This document shows positions 1 through 10,300 of a stretch of 64,000 nucleotides of DNA, one piece after another (the stretch's first letter is position 1; each line of letters starts with the position of its first letter). Origin of the DNA: Chitinophaga lutea (GTDB taxonomy: Bacteria; Bacteroidota; Bacteroidia; Chitinophagales; Chitinophagaceae); NCBI RefSeq assembly GCF_003813775.1, contig NZ_RPDH01000003.1, positions 496,001-560,000 of the forward strand, read 5' to 3'. The notes under the pieces are model-generated. The model did no database searches. It saw only the letters and a list, made by a program, of their open reading frames with translations, and had not been told where the DNA came from. Made by a program: the position numbers and the translations under genes.

Positions 1-1
1 G

Positions 2-364
2 CACTACCTCAACATGTTCAAATCGTTCGAAAAACGCTGGACGCCCGAGAATCAGACCAACGAGCTGTACCGCGTAGGCGGCCAGGGCCCGCAGGTCTAT
101 TCGTCCCGCACCATCGAGGATGGCTCATACCTCCGCCTGAAAACGGTGGCGCTGGGTTACACCCTGCCGGCGAGCATCCTGAGAAGGGCGCATATCAAAA
201 CGCTGCGGGTATACGCGGCTGCGCAGAACCTGTACACGTGGACGAACTACACCGGCCTCGATCCGGAAGTGTCTGTCCGCCATTCGGCCCTCACGCCGGG
301 CTTCGACTGGTCTGCCTATCCGAAAGCGCGCACGCTTACCCTGGGGCTCGATCTTACTTTTTAA
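2..364 (+). CDS. SusC/RagA-family TonB-linked outer membrane protein, C-terminal fragment
   Basis: This is the last ~120 residues of a TonB-dependent outer membrane glycan transporter; the gene begins before the window and the reading frame is open to the left edge. The visible part is the end of the 22-strand barrel, with the family-typical stretches DGSYLRLKTVALGY, NLYTWTNYTG and LTPGFDW. It finishes on a terminal aromatic residue (LTF), as expected for a barrel inserted by the BAM machinery. It is clearly related to the C-terminus of the complete SusC at 43291-46479. A SusD gene follows 74 bp downstream, so the pair would form the lidded-barrel importer of a PUL. The plug and N-terminal domains cannot be judged. 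Confidence 0.93.
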   Translation, partial: HYLNMFKSFEKRWTPENQTNELYRVGGQGPQVYSSRTIEDGSYLRLKTVALGYTLPASILRRAHIKTLRVYAAAQNLYTWTNYTGLDPEVSVRHSALTPGFDWSAYPKARTLTLGLDLTF

Positions 365-438
365 TGTTTAAAAAGTGGTGTGGATGAAACCGGGTATGTT
401 CTGCGAGATTCCATCCGGCCACTGAAAAATAAATTGTT

Positions 439-2010
439 ATGATGAAACGCATCCTTATATGCTTATTACTGGCCGCCTCTACCATGAGCGCCTGTAACAA
501 GTTCCTGGAAACGGAACCGGAAGACTTTGTGACGCCGGAAAACTATTACAATACGGAAGCCGACCTGCGCCGCGCGCTGAACGGGGTGTACAACCGGCTG
601 ATCGACAACTTCGGGCGCATGTATTCCCGTGGCCTGTTTACCTACCTGTCTATCAGCGATGAGTTCTTCTTCAAAAGCATCACTATCAACAACATCCGCG
701 TGATGGAATTCGACGCGGGCCAGCTGGACATCGGGCGTTTCTGGGAAACGGCCTACCAGGGCATCGACCGGGCGAACCTCCTGCTCGAGAACATCAACAA
801 GCCGAAGATGGACGAAACCAAACGGAATGTCATCAAAGGGGAAGCGCTGTTCCTGCGAGGGTATTATTATTTCCTGCTGGTGGACAACTTTGGCGGTGTA
901 CCGCTGAAACTCGTGTCTACCAAATCACCGAATGAGGCCTTCCTGCCCCGCTCCACCGTGAAGGAAGTATACACCCAGATCCTGAAAGACATGCTGGAAG
1001 CGGAGAAACTCGTGAGCGACATCAACGGGTATACTTACAACGAAACCGTTACCCAAACCGCCGTACAGGCCATCCTGGCGAGGGTGTACCTCACCATGGC
1101 AGGGGAGCCGCTGAAGGAAACAGCGCGTTACAAGGATGCGCTGGAATATGCCGACAAGGTGATCAATTCCGGCCGCCATTCCCTCAGCCCGGACTACAAA
1201 CAGATTTTTATCAATCACTCGCAGGATAAATACGACTTGCAGGAGTGCATCTGGGAAGTGGGCATGTATGGCAACCAGCTGGGCAATGCGCAACTGGCCG
1301 GCGCCGTGGGTATCGAGAACGGCCTGGAATGCCCGGACGACAAGATCGGGTATAGCGGCGGCAGCGTGCATCCCACCGCGCGGCTGTTCAGTCTCTATGC
1401 CGCTACGGATCTGCGCCGCGACTGGGCCATCGCACCTTACCGCTATGTCACCACCAACGGCGTAACCACCAAATCGAACTACACCGCCGCGCAGATCTAT
1501 GATCGCACCTGCGGGAAATGGCGCCGGGAATATGAAATGTCCACGCCGAAAAACCGGAGCTACAACTCCACCAACTTCCCCGTTATCCGTTATGCGGATG
1601 TGCTGCTGATGAAGGCGGAAGCCGAGAATGAAGTGAACGGGCCCAGCGCTGCGGCTTACAACGCGTTGAACATGGTGAGAAGAAGGGGCTACGGCAAGCC
1701 GCTGGGCACACCGGATGCCGCGGTGGATGCGCCGGCAGGCATGGATAAAGCGGCGTTCCTCGCGTACATCCAGGATGAGCGCGCCCGTGAGCTGTCGTTT
1801 GAAGCCATGCGCAAACACGACCTGATCCGCTGGGGGCTCTATTTGTCCAAAATGCAGTCGCTTGCCGCGGAAATCACCGCCACAGCGCCTTCCGGCCTCA
1901 AATATGCAGCCAATGCCGCTAAAAATATCACGCCCAGGAACCTGGTGTTCCCTATTCCTAACACAGAACTGACGGTGAACCGCCTGATCGTTCAAAATCC
2001 GAACTGGTAA
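439..2010 (+). CDS. SusD/RagB-family glycan-binding outer membrane lipoprotein
   Basis: Surface lipoprotein of 523 residues that should bind glycan and cap the SusC barrel encoded just upstream. The N-terminus is a lipoprotein signal ending in STMSAC (lipidation Cys19), followed by the NKFLETEPED start typical of mature SusD. The N-terminal TPR region contains the family stretches ALFLRGYYYFLLVDNFGGVP and QTAVQAILARVYLTMAG. The C-terminal half carries FPVIRYADVLLMKAEAENEV and DERARELSFEAMRKHDLIRWG, and the protein ends FPIPNTELTVN...QNPNW, as in most members. Length is normal and there is no insertion, unlike the paralogue at 46558-48585. An ATG three bases later (442) is an equivalent start. 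The next gene begins 2 bp after the stop. Confidence 0.95.
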   Translation: MMKRILICLLLAASTMSACNKFLETEPEDFVTPENYYNTEADLRRALNGVYNRLIDNFGRMYSRGLFTYLSISDEFFFKSITINNIRVMEFDAGQLDIGRFWETAYQGIDRANLLLENINKPKMDETKRNVIKGEALFLRGYYYFLLVDNFGGVPLKLVSTKSPNEAFLPRSTVKEVYTQILKDMLEAEKLVSDINGYTYNETVTQTAVQAILARVYLTMAGEPLKETARYKDALEYADKVINSGRHSLSPDYKQIFINHSQDKYDLQECIWEVGMYGNQLGNAQLAGAVGIENGLECPDDKIGYSGGSVHPTARLFSLYAATDLRRDWAIAPYRYVTTNGVTTKSNYTAAQIYDRTCGKWRREYEMSTPKNRSYNSTNFPVIRYADVLLMKAEAENEVNGPSAAAYNALNMVRRRGYGKPLGTPDAAVDAPAGMDKAAFLAYIQDERARELSFEAMRKHDLIRWGLYLSKMQSLAAEITATAPSGLKYAANAAKNITPRNLVFPIPNTELTVNRLIVQNPNW

Positions 2011-2012
2011 AC

Positions 2013-2903
2013 ATGCGTAAGGTATTCTATACACTGGCTGCGGCCATGCTGCTGGCGGCCTGTAAAAAAGACAAAGTGTCGATGCCCGACTTCCAGGTGC
2101 ACACCAGCTCCCTGACTTACAAAGTGGGCGACACGGTAAAATTCATCTTCACGGGCAACCCGGACAACATCTCGTTCTTTTCCGGCGAACCGGGCCGCAA
2201 TTACGAGTTCCGGAAACGCACCAGCGCCGCGAACGACCTCCGGATTGAATTCGGCAGTTGGGTGCAGTTCGGGGTGATCTATCCCAACCTGCAACTGCTC
2301 GTATCCAACAACTACAACGGTAAAGCCACGGCGGCCGACATTCAGGCGGCTACGTGGACGGATATCAGCAGTCGCGCCAAATTCTCCACCGGCGCAGACA
2401 ATACGCCTTCCGGCCTCCTGAGCCTGAAAGAGTTTGCGCGGCCGCAAAAGGATTCCGCCATGGTTTACGTGGCGTTTCGTTACACCGATACCAAAAAAAC
2501 ACAGGGGCAAAACCGCTGGGTGATACGTACCTTCAGTGCCACGAACGTGTCTGACGACGGCGTGGTGACCCCGCTGGCCGTGATGGCCACGGGCGGCTGG
2601 CAGCAGGTGGATTTTAAGAATCCTGCGGCCGTATGGAGCATCACCACGGCGCAGCTGCTGATGTTCGGCGGCAACGCTACGGCTGACGACAATGAAGACT
2701 GGGTGATCAGCAAGGGTTTCAATCCCTGGCAGATCGCGCCCGATGCAGGAGCGGGGCTGAAAAACGTGAGCGGCGTGATGAATGAATACGCCTACGTGTA
2801 CAAGAAACCCGGCACCTATAAAGTTGTATTCGATGCGTCGAACGTGCGGTACAACGGCGAAAAACGCCTGACCCGCGAAGTTACATTAACCATTACACCA
2901 TAG
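2013..2903 (+). CDS. DUF5017-like PUL surface lipoprotein
   Basis: Predicted lipoprotein of 296 residues with signal peptide and lipobox LLAAC (Cys17), followed by KKDK. The mature part is beta-rich and has no catalytic signature I can name. It resembles the DUF5017 proteins often encoded after SusC/SusD in Bacteroidota (YKVGDTVKFIFTGNPDNISF, FSGEPGRNYEFRKRT). Its position suggests a surface glycan-binding protein, which is inference. It is homologous to the product of 48623-49543, including the N-terminal GDTxxFxFxGNxxNIxFxSGExGxxY pattern and the C-terminal NEYAYVYKKPGTYKVVF stretch. It starts 2 bp after the SusD stop and ends 8 bp before the symporter gene, so all are probably co-transcribed. 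Confidence 0.8.
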   Translation: MRKVFYTLAAAMLLAACKKDKVSMPDFQVHTSSLTYKVGDTVKFIFTGNPDNISFFSGEPGRNYEFRKRTSAANDLRIEFGSWVQFGVIYPNLQLLVSNNYNGKATAADIQAATWTDISSRAKFSTGADNTPSGLLSLKEFARPQKDSAMVYVAFRYTDTKKTQGQNRWVIRTFSATNVSDDGVVTPLAVMATGGWQQVDFKNPAAVWSITTAQLLMFGGNATADDNEDWVISKGFNPWQIAPDAGAGLKNVSGVMNEYAYVYKKPGTYKVVFDASNVRYNGEKRLTREVTLTITP

Positions 2904-2911
2904 GCAGAATT

Positions 2912-4594
2912 ATGAATGTTGCGATTGATACGTCGGTAATTGTTGTTTTCTCGGTATTTATCATGCTGGTGGGTTTTTCTTTTTCAAGAACGGGCCGTAA
3001 CCTGAAATCGTTTTTTGCAGCGGGAGAGGCGGTGCCCTGGTTTATCGGCGGCCTTTCCCTGTTTATGAGCTTTTTCTCCGCAGGCACCTTCGTGGCCTGG
3101 GGCTCCATTGCCTACAAATACGGCTGGGTGGCGGTCACCATTCAATGGACGATGTGCATCGGCGGCCTGGTAACGGGTCTCTACATCGCACCGAAATGGA
3201 AGGCCACGGGCAACCTCACCGCCGCGGAGTTTATCCGCGAACGGCTGGGCGCCGGCGTACAGCAATCGTACATCTATATCTTTATGCTGGTGTCGCTGCT
3301 GATCAAAGGATCCGTGTTGTATTCCGTGGCCAAGCTCGTGAGCTCTTCACTCGGTTTTCCGCTCATGCCGAGCACCGTGGTGCTGGGCCTCTTCATGATC
3401 GCCTACACCGCCGTGGGCGGGCTGTGGGCGGTGATGGTGACAGACATCCTGCAATTCGTGATACTGACCGCCGCCGTATTGATCATCATTCCCCTCGCAT
3501 TCGACGCCGCGGGCGGGCTGGACCAGTTCCTCCACTTTTCGCCGGAAGGTTTTTTCAGCGTGGTGAACGGGGAGTATACCTGGGGTTTCATTTTAGCCTT
3601 TGCGTTATACCATATTTTTTACATCGGCGGCAACTGGACGTTCGTGCAGCGCTATACCAGCGTGGACACGCCAAAGTCGGCTTCCAAAGTGGCTTACCTC
3701 TTCGCCGGGCTGTATATCATCAGTCCCGTTTTATGGATGCTGCCGCCCATGCTGTATAAACTGATCAATCCTTCACTGCAGGGGCTGGATGCGGAAAACG
3801 CCTACCTGATGGTGTGCAAGCATGTGCTGCCGGCGGGATTGATGGGATTGATCCTGACGGGCATGTATTTTTCCACGTCCGCTTCCGCCAATACGGCGTT
3901 GAATGTAGTGTCCGCGGTATTCACCAACGATATTTACAAAGGCCGCATCAACCCCGGCGCTTCCGATAAAAAACTGATGTTCGTGGCCCGTTTATCGTCG
4001 TGGTTCTTCGGGCTGGGCATGATCGGGATTGCACTGATCGTACCGTATATCGGCGGCATCGTGGAGTTTACCCTGAGCATCGGCGCCATTACCGGCGGAC
4101 CATTGCTGGCGCCGCCCATCTGGGCGCTGTTCTCCAAACGGCTGAACGGCAGGGCCACGTTGCTGATCACCATCATCAGCCTGGCGGCGAATTTATTATT
4201 CAAGATCATTTTACCGTTCACGTCCGACATCAGGCTCAGCCGAGCCGATGAAATGCTGGTAGGCGTGGGGCTGCCGTTTTTAATGCTGGTGGCCTACGAA
4301 ATTTACGCCCGCATGCGCGGCTCCATCAGCGAAGAATACCTGCACCTGCAGCAGGTGCGGGCCGAAAGGAAAATCGAGCGGCTTGCGCCCGATCCGGAAG
4401 AAGCGCTGGCCATTCACCAGCAGAATATTTTCGGGTTGAAAGTGATCGCTTTCTCGCTGGCGTTTATTGCCCTGCTGCTATATGTGCTTTGTTTCTTCGC
4501 CGCCGGCAGCGCCGTGCTGGTAGCGGTGATTGCGACGGTTATTCTTTTACTGGCGCTCATCCCGCTGAGGGCTTCACGGAAAAAGGCAGCTTGA
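2912..4594 (+). CDS. Sodium:solute symporter (SSS) family transporter
   Basis: Inner-membrane Na+-coupled symporter of 560 residues with about 13 hydrophobic segments. Family features include an N-terminal helix running into FSRTGRNLKSFFAAGEAVPW, the second segment GGLSLFMSFFSAGTFVAWGS, and the middle-region pattern AYTAVGGLWAVMVTDILQF, which is characteristic of SSS sugar/solute carriers. A late segment reads MYFSTSASANTALNVVSAVF. In this context it probably imports the monosaccharide or small uronate product released by the secreted enzymes encoded downstream; the substrate cannot be read from sequence. The stop codon overlaps a possible ATG of the following gene (TGATG at 4592-4596), which points to one operon. 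Confidence 0.93.
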   Translation: MNVAIDTSVIVVFSVFIMLVGFSFSRTGRNLKSFFAAGEAVPWFIGGLSLFMSFFSAGTFVAWGSIAYKYGWVAVTIQWTMCIGGLVTGLYIAPKWKATGNLTAAEFIRERLGAGVQQSYIYIFMLVSLLIKGSVLYSVAKLVSSSLGFPLMPSTVVLGLFMIAYTAVGGLWAVMVTDILQFVILTAAVLIIIPLAFDAAGGLDQFLHFSPEGFFSVVNGEYTWGFILAFALYHIFYIGGNWTFVQRYTSVDTPKSASKVAYLFAGLYIISPVLWMLPPMLYKLINPSLQGLDAENAYLMVCKHVLPAGLMGLILTGMYFSTSASANTALNVVSAVFTNDIYKGRINPGASDKKLMFVARLSSWFFGLGMIGIALIVPYIGGIVEFTLSIGAITGGPLLAPPIWALFSKRLNGRATLLITIISLAANLLFKIILPFTSDIRLSRADEMLVGVGLPFLMLVAYEIYARMRGSISEEYLHLQQVRAERKIERLAPDPEEALAIHQQNIFGLKVIAFSLAFIALLLYVLCFFAAGSAVLVAVIATVILLLALIPLRASRKKAA

Positions 4595-4692
4595 TGGATG
4601 GGAGGAACTTAAATATGATGGCCGGAGGTTTCATTGCAAGAATGTGCAAACCGGAAACGGCTGCTGAAGGTTTTATCGAAAAAGGATGGGTG

Positions 4693-7320
4693 ATGAAAGA
4701 ACGAATTTTTCATACTGTTGAAAGTTGTATTGAAAAAAGTAAGGTGGTGCGTAGCACCAAACAGCTGATTGCATCGGCAGCAGGGCGGAGATTATTCGCC
4801 CTGTTGGCATTGGTATTGACAGGATGGACTGCCTCGGCACAGATCACTGTGGAAAGCAGGGGTGTGCAATTACGCTGGGAACATTCGGAGAAGGGGTACC
4901 AGCTGAAAGGCCTCGCCGTGAAGCAGGGCGGCCGCTGGTTGCCGTTGCCGCATACGAGCGGCGAATATACCGTGTTGTATTCGGCAGAGAAACCATCTGC
5001 CACGGAGCCCATCCCGGTATATGATGCCAAAGGAGCACAGATCGATTTCCCCGAAAAAAAATATCATTACGTCATTCCCCTCTGGAAGGAGCTCACCAGT
5101 CCGGTGCAGCTCAATACCGCCGGTGAGGCCTGGCATTTTTATCCTTCTGCGGCCAGGGACGTTCATTCCCGCGCACAGGTGTTTTCTGCGGAAAACAATC
5201 GCGCGGAAATCACCGCTATGTGGATGCTGGACACGCTGTATTCTACAGATGTGCAAGTACGGATTACGCTCAAAGCGAAGGCCGACGGCTATTTTTCCGT
5301 GGCCACCCCCACGCTGGCGGTTTACCCGGAAAACAGTTTCGCCTGGGCCGGTATTCCCGGTTATTACCAGAGCAACTTTATAGAGAAAGATTTTGTGAAG
5401 GCGGCGGTGTATATGCAGGGTATCCCTGAAAAACCGTTGCTTGTGCGGGAAAGGGCGGCGTCTACGCTGTCGCCTTTTATCGAAGGCAAGAACCGTGTAA
5501 CCATGGCCGTTATCCCGGAACCGGGCACCGGCCGCGATCCCTGGGCTACCAATACCAAAACGCAGGACGCCTGGCGGTTGGGGCTTTCCCTGATGAACCG
5601 CAAAGGGCAGCTGTCGCCCACGCTCTACCATCCCGTGCTGGGGCAGGAAGGGTCTGCTTTGAAGAAGGGTGAAACGGTGGAGTTTTCTTTCCGTTATTCC
5701 CTGCAGCCCGCCAATTGGTACACCGTATACAAACATGCCATCAACGACATTTACCGCTTCCCGGATTTCCTGGCGCTGAAAGAAACCCGCCGTTCGCTGA
5801 CCGACCGCATCCTGGCGATGCATCAGTATGTGATCAGCGATTCCACGTCGCTTTGGCGCACGGAGGACTTTAACGGCATGAAAATAGGCGCCCAGGCATA
5901 TCTCGGCGGCGTATACGGCTCGGAGAAAGATGCCATGAAGAATTCTGATTACGGCGCGATGTGGATGCTGGCTTCCATTACGAACGACCCGGTATTAAAA
6001 GAAACACGGCTACCCTTCGCCCGTAATTTTAAACTGCAGCAGCAGACCACTACAGGGGGATTCTTCCGCGGCGCTGCTGCGGGACAATACTACCTGTCGA
6101 AAAGCAAGCGGTTCACGGAAGAATGGGGGCCTTACGTGGAGCCCATCGGCACCACCTATTACGTGCTGATGGATGCGGGGAATATCCTGCTCTTCAATCC
6201 CGCCGATACGGCCATGAAACATGTATTGACGGCGGCGGCAGATCGTTTGCTGGGCTGGATGGGCAGCAGCGGTAACTGGCAGGTGGCATACGACCATGCC
6301 ACGCAGGCGCCGATGTTCCGCGAAGTGGAAGACCTCCGGCCTACGTTCTACGGGTTGCTGATTGCTTACAAAATATTAAAACAGCCTAAATACCTTGCGG
6401 CTGCGAAAAAGGGCGCCGATTGGTACATACAGCATGCGGTGGATAAGGGGAGTTTCCTGGGCGTGTGCGGCGATACCCGGTTTGTGCCGGACTTCGCCAC
6501 CGGCCAGAGTGTTCAGGCATTGCTTGAATTGTTTGAACTGACAGGACAGGAAAAATACCGCGCCGCCGCTATTAAAACCGCCAGGTTTTACACCACGTCC
6601 GTGTACACGCATCCCATTCCCGACAATGCCGTCAAAACGGTGAACGGCGTGGAAAGAAAAGACTGGGAGATCAGCCAGGCCGGCCTCAGTTTCGAACACG
6701 GCGGCACCTTTGGCAGCGCCAATAAACGCGGCCCTATTCTGCTGGCGAGCCATGCCGGCTTGTTTGTGCGCATGTTCACAATCACGAAAGATTCGCTCTT
6801 CCTGCATATGGCGCGTGCCGCGGCGCTGGGCCGCGATGCATTCGTAGACCCCGCCACCGGTGTGGCGTCTTATTATTGGGATGTGATGAACAAAGGCGCC
6901 GGTCCATACCCCCATCATGCCTGGTGGCAGATCGGGTGGATTACGGATTACCTGCTGGCCGAAGCGGAATTGCGCTCCGGCGGTAAGGTGAAATTTCCGC
7001 GTGGTTTCATCACGCCGAAAGTAGGCCCGCACCAGTCGTACGGCTTTGCGCCGGGCATGGTGAACGGCACGCCCGCGCAGTTGATGCTCCGGCAGGGACT
7101 GCTGCAGACGGATTCGCCTTACCTCGATTATTACTGCGCTATCAGCGAAAAACAGAAAAAGCTATTCTTCATACTCCTGAATAACCACCACCAGGCGCTG
7201 CGCACTACCGTGAAAGCTCATTACGCCGCTGTTCCGGTAACACCCGCAAACGCTGCAACGGACATCGCGGTGCACATCAAACCCTATGGTATACAGGTTG
7301 TTGAAATAAATCTCCGGTAA
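4693..7320 (+). CDS. Large secreted alpha/alpha-toroid-like protein, paralogue A of three
   Basis: Secreted protein of ~875 residues with an N-terminal beta-rich domain (about residues 50-330), a helical region with toroid-like repeats (PTFYGLLIAYKILKQPKYL, ALLELFELTGQEKYRAAA) and a C-terminal beta domain. This layout resembles polysaccharide lyases and glycosidases with an alpha/alpha toroid, but I cannot assign a CAZy family or catalytic residues. It is related to the products of 7324-10644 and 12174-14993; all share a DYL..(E/D)....RSGGKV.FP motif (here WITDYLLAEAELRSGGKVKF). The chosen ATG gives a signal peptide with a long charged region before FALLALVLTGWTASAQ. Earlier in-frame starts at 4594, 4615 and 4618 are possible (GGAGG precedes 4615). 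The next paralogue begins 3 bp after the stop. Confidence 0.75.
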   Translation: MKERIFHTVESCIEKSKVVRSTKQLIASAAGRRLFALLALVLTGWTASAQITVESRGVQLRWEHSEKGYQLKGLAVKQGGRWLPLPHTSGEYTVLYSAEKPSATEPIPVYDAKGAQIDFPEKKYHYVIPLWKELTSPVQLNTAGEAWHFYPSAARDVHSRAQVFSAENNRAEITAMWMLDTLYSTDVQVRITLKAKADGYFSVATPTLAVYPENSFAWAGIPGYYQSNFIEKDFVKAAVYMQGIPEKPLLVRERAASTLSPFIEGKNRVTMAVIPEPGTGRDPWATNTKTQDAWRLGLSLMNRKGQLSPTLYHPVLGQEGSALKKGETVEFSFRYSLQPANWYTVYKHAINDIYRFPDFLALKETRRSLTDRILAMHQYVISDSTSLWRTEDFNGMKIGAQAYLGGVYGSEKDAMKNSDYGAMWMLASITNDPVLKETRLPFARNFKLQQQTTTGGFFRGAAAGQYYLSKSKRFTEEWGPYVEPIGTTYYVLMDAGNILLFNPADTAMKHVLTAAADRLLGWMGSSGNWQVAYDHATQAPMFREVEDLRPTFYGLLIAYKILKQPKYLAAAKKGADWYIQHAVDKGSFLGVCGDTRFVPDFATGQSVQALLELFELTGQEKYRAAAIKTARFYTTSVYTHPIPDNAVKTVNGVERKDWEISQAGLSFEHGGTFGSANKRGPILLASHAGLFVRMFTITKDSLFLHMARAAALGRDAFVDPATGVASYYWDVMNKGAGPYPHHAWWQIGWITDYLLAEAELRSGGKVKFPRGFITPKVGPHQSYGFAPGMVNGTPAQLMLRQGLLQTDSPYLDYYCAISEKQKKLFFILLNNHHQALRTTVKAHYAAVPVTPANAATDIAVHIKPYGIQVVEINLR

Positions 7321-7323
7321 CAG

Positions 7324-10300
7324 ATGAAAGGGCTCCTGATATGGATGTTGTTGGTCGCTGCGGGCATGATGCCGGCGGCCGCGCAACGCAGTTATTTCAT
7401 AGAAGCGGAAGACTTCCGCATCCGCGGCGGCTGGATAGCCGAAAAGCCGCCCGGGGTGGAGGTGTCCGGTCAGCAGATTTTGCGGGTGTTGTCGGGAGGC
7501 GTGAAGGCCGCCGATGCGCTCACCATGATCAGGATAGCAACACCCGGCACTTACACCGTTTGGGCGCGCACCATCGACTACCCGGCCGATAGGCCCGGTA
7601 CCCGTTTGTTCCGCGTACTGGTGAACGACGTGCCCATGGAAAACGAATCCGGCAAACACGGCAAAGAAGGTTACCACTGGGAAAAGGCCGGCATCGCCCG
7701 GCTTGATACCGGCGAGAACGTCATTCAGCTGCGCGATTCCCGCGGCAACTTCGCCAGGGTGGATGCCGTTTTCCTCACGGCGGAAAACATCGATCCGGCT
7801 ACCGCCAACCTGCAGCCGTATAAGACAGCACATCTCTCCATATCCACCACACCAGCACCGCAACCCGCCACACCGGTGGTGAAAATTCCTGAAGGTGCGG
7901 CGGTAGCGGCTACCCTGGAAAACGAATTCCTGAAACTGGAGTTTGTCAAAGCAGGGCATCTCGCCGCCCGCACGGCGGTGAAACAATCCGGCAGCTGGCA
8001 ATACCTCCGTGAAGGCATGGAAGAGCACCGCTTATTATTGCTCAGCGCCGATAACCCGCAGATCACCTTCGGTGGTTTTTTTCCGGGCTGGAACGGTTCG
8101 CTGGGCTTCAGCAATTTTACCTGCAGGGGAAAAAACTATACCATCATGGAGCCTGAGAACCTGCGCAATCCTTTTTTGTCCGGCACCCTCACGGCCTTTC
8201 AGGCAACGGCGGCGGAGCCCGCCGGGAAGCACCGTTTGGTGGTGACGTACCAGTCGCGTGACGGGCAAACCATCAAAGGCACCTGGGAATTATTGCCCGG
8301 CCATCGCCATCTCCAGCTGAACCTCCAATATACCGCGCCGAAAGCGGCCTATTATAGCCTGGTCGTTACCGCCTTCCAGGGCATGGCGCCGCAAAGGGTG
8401 GCTGAGATCCAGCTGCCGCCGATGTTCCAGTATCAGCGGATACCGGAGCAGCCGATGATATTAGCTTCGGCCATGATGCCGCAGCCATTGGCCATGGCGG
8501 AACTGAAGGAACAGCCGTTGACGACTTTCATCACGGGCGTGCGGGAAGGTTTTCCGCTCGACTGGGCCATGTCGGCAACATCGGTGATGGGGTTCGGCAT
8601 CAAAAATGAACGGAACGAGGTACAGCCGGTTGCGCTATCGCCGGTGCCGGGGTTGAAGGATGCTAAACTCGCCGCCGGCCAGTCGCTGCAGCGTTCTTTC
8701 GCCGTGGGCGCGATGCCCTCCGGCTGGAACGATGCGCTGGAGTATATTTCAGACAGCATTTATGCGGTGAAAGACTATCGCCGCCAGCAATTGTCGCTGA
8801 CGGAAACGATGTTCAATATCACCGATCTCCTGCGCAACGACACGGCCGCCGGCTGGGCGCCTGCGCTGAAAGGATTTTATGATATCGAAGCCGATCCCCA
8901 TGCTGCGCCTACCGTCGTGCAGTCGGCCCCGTTAGCGGTGGTAGCCACGGCCATCCTGGGCCGTGATGAGGATTTTTACATCCGCCGCGCATTGCCGACG
9001 ATTGAATATACCCTCAGCCGCAGCGGTTTCCGCTGGGCACAGAAAGGCATGAGCAAAAAGGCCGGCACCCTGAGCCCTTATGGTTCCCAGTATACCACAG
9101 CGTATTATGAAGGTTTGTACCGGCTGCTGGGGGAAACCAATCCCTGGCTGAAAAAAATAGCCCTGCCCAACAATAGCATCCGCGATGCGAAAGGGTATTC
9201 GGTGGTCATTCCCGCATGGACGCAGGAACTGGCCGCATACCGCCTCACCGGCCAGCGCAGCTGGCTGGACGCCGCGGCTGCTCATGCGGATGCGTTCATC
9301 AGTAGTGAAGTGCATGGGACCAAGACGGTGCCGCTCAGCAAACAGCCATTTTACAATACATCGTTTTACGCCTACTGGTGGGATTTCACCGATCTCTTTG
9401 ACGCCACCGGCAATACGGCCTATCTCAAAGCCGCTGCTGATGCCGCATTCCATACGCTGGCCGGCGTGCGCAGTTACCCGGCCATCAAGGACACGCTGCA
9501 AACCATTCACCCCGGTAACGTGTACGAAGGCAATACCACCATGTGGTGGAAAGGTGGCGTCCGGTACCGGCTCGGGTTCCCGCGCCGTGCCGGTGATGCA
9601 CCGGAGAAAAAAGTGCCCGAATCGCTGGTGTCGCCGGTGGGTTTGGGATTCGAACAGCCTTTCACATTTTTTGATCCGGGTAAGCTGGTACGGCATGTAT
9701 TCATGAGCAACTGGGCGCCGCACCTGTTGCGGCTGCACGCGCAGGCGCCGCGGAAGATATTTGAAACCTACGCCCGCAATGCGGTGATCGGCCGGTTTAC
9801 GAACTACCCGGGTTATTACGCCACCGGCTTCACAGACATCACCATGCAGCCGGATTTCCCGTACAAAGGCCCGGACGTCAGCTCCATCTACTATCATCAT
9901 ATTCCGCCCCATCTCGCTTTTACGATGGATTACCTGGTAACGGAAATCATGCAGCGAAGCGGCGGGAAAGTGCGCTTTCCTTATGCCAAGCAGGATGGTT
10001 TCGTATGGTTCAACAACCGGATTTTCGGGGCAGGAAAAGGGACGGTGATGGACGACGCCGGTGTGAGCCTCTGGCTGAAGCGCGGCCTGGTCACCATCGA
10101 TAACCCCGCCGTCAATTACGTGACGGCCGTATCGGATAAACGTTTCTGGATATTGCTGACGAGTGAAGCGGATGAAGCATTGTCGTGCAACATCACCCTC
10201 GGCAACGAAGCGCCGGTGGCGGACAATGCCGCCCCCACGGCTTATCAGACCGAATCGGCTGTGACAGGCCGCAAAGTGACGGTAAACGTGGGCGCAAAAG

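Noticed and set aside
4567..4701. Apparent duplication around the start of paralogue A (EGFTEKG and EGFIEKG stretches about 100 bp apart)
   Set aside because: About 21 of 30 bases match, and the first copy is read out of frame inside the symporter gene, so chance or decayed duplication is more likely than function.
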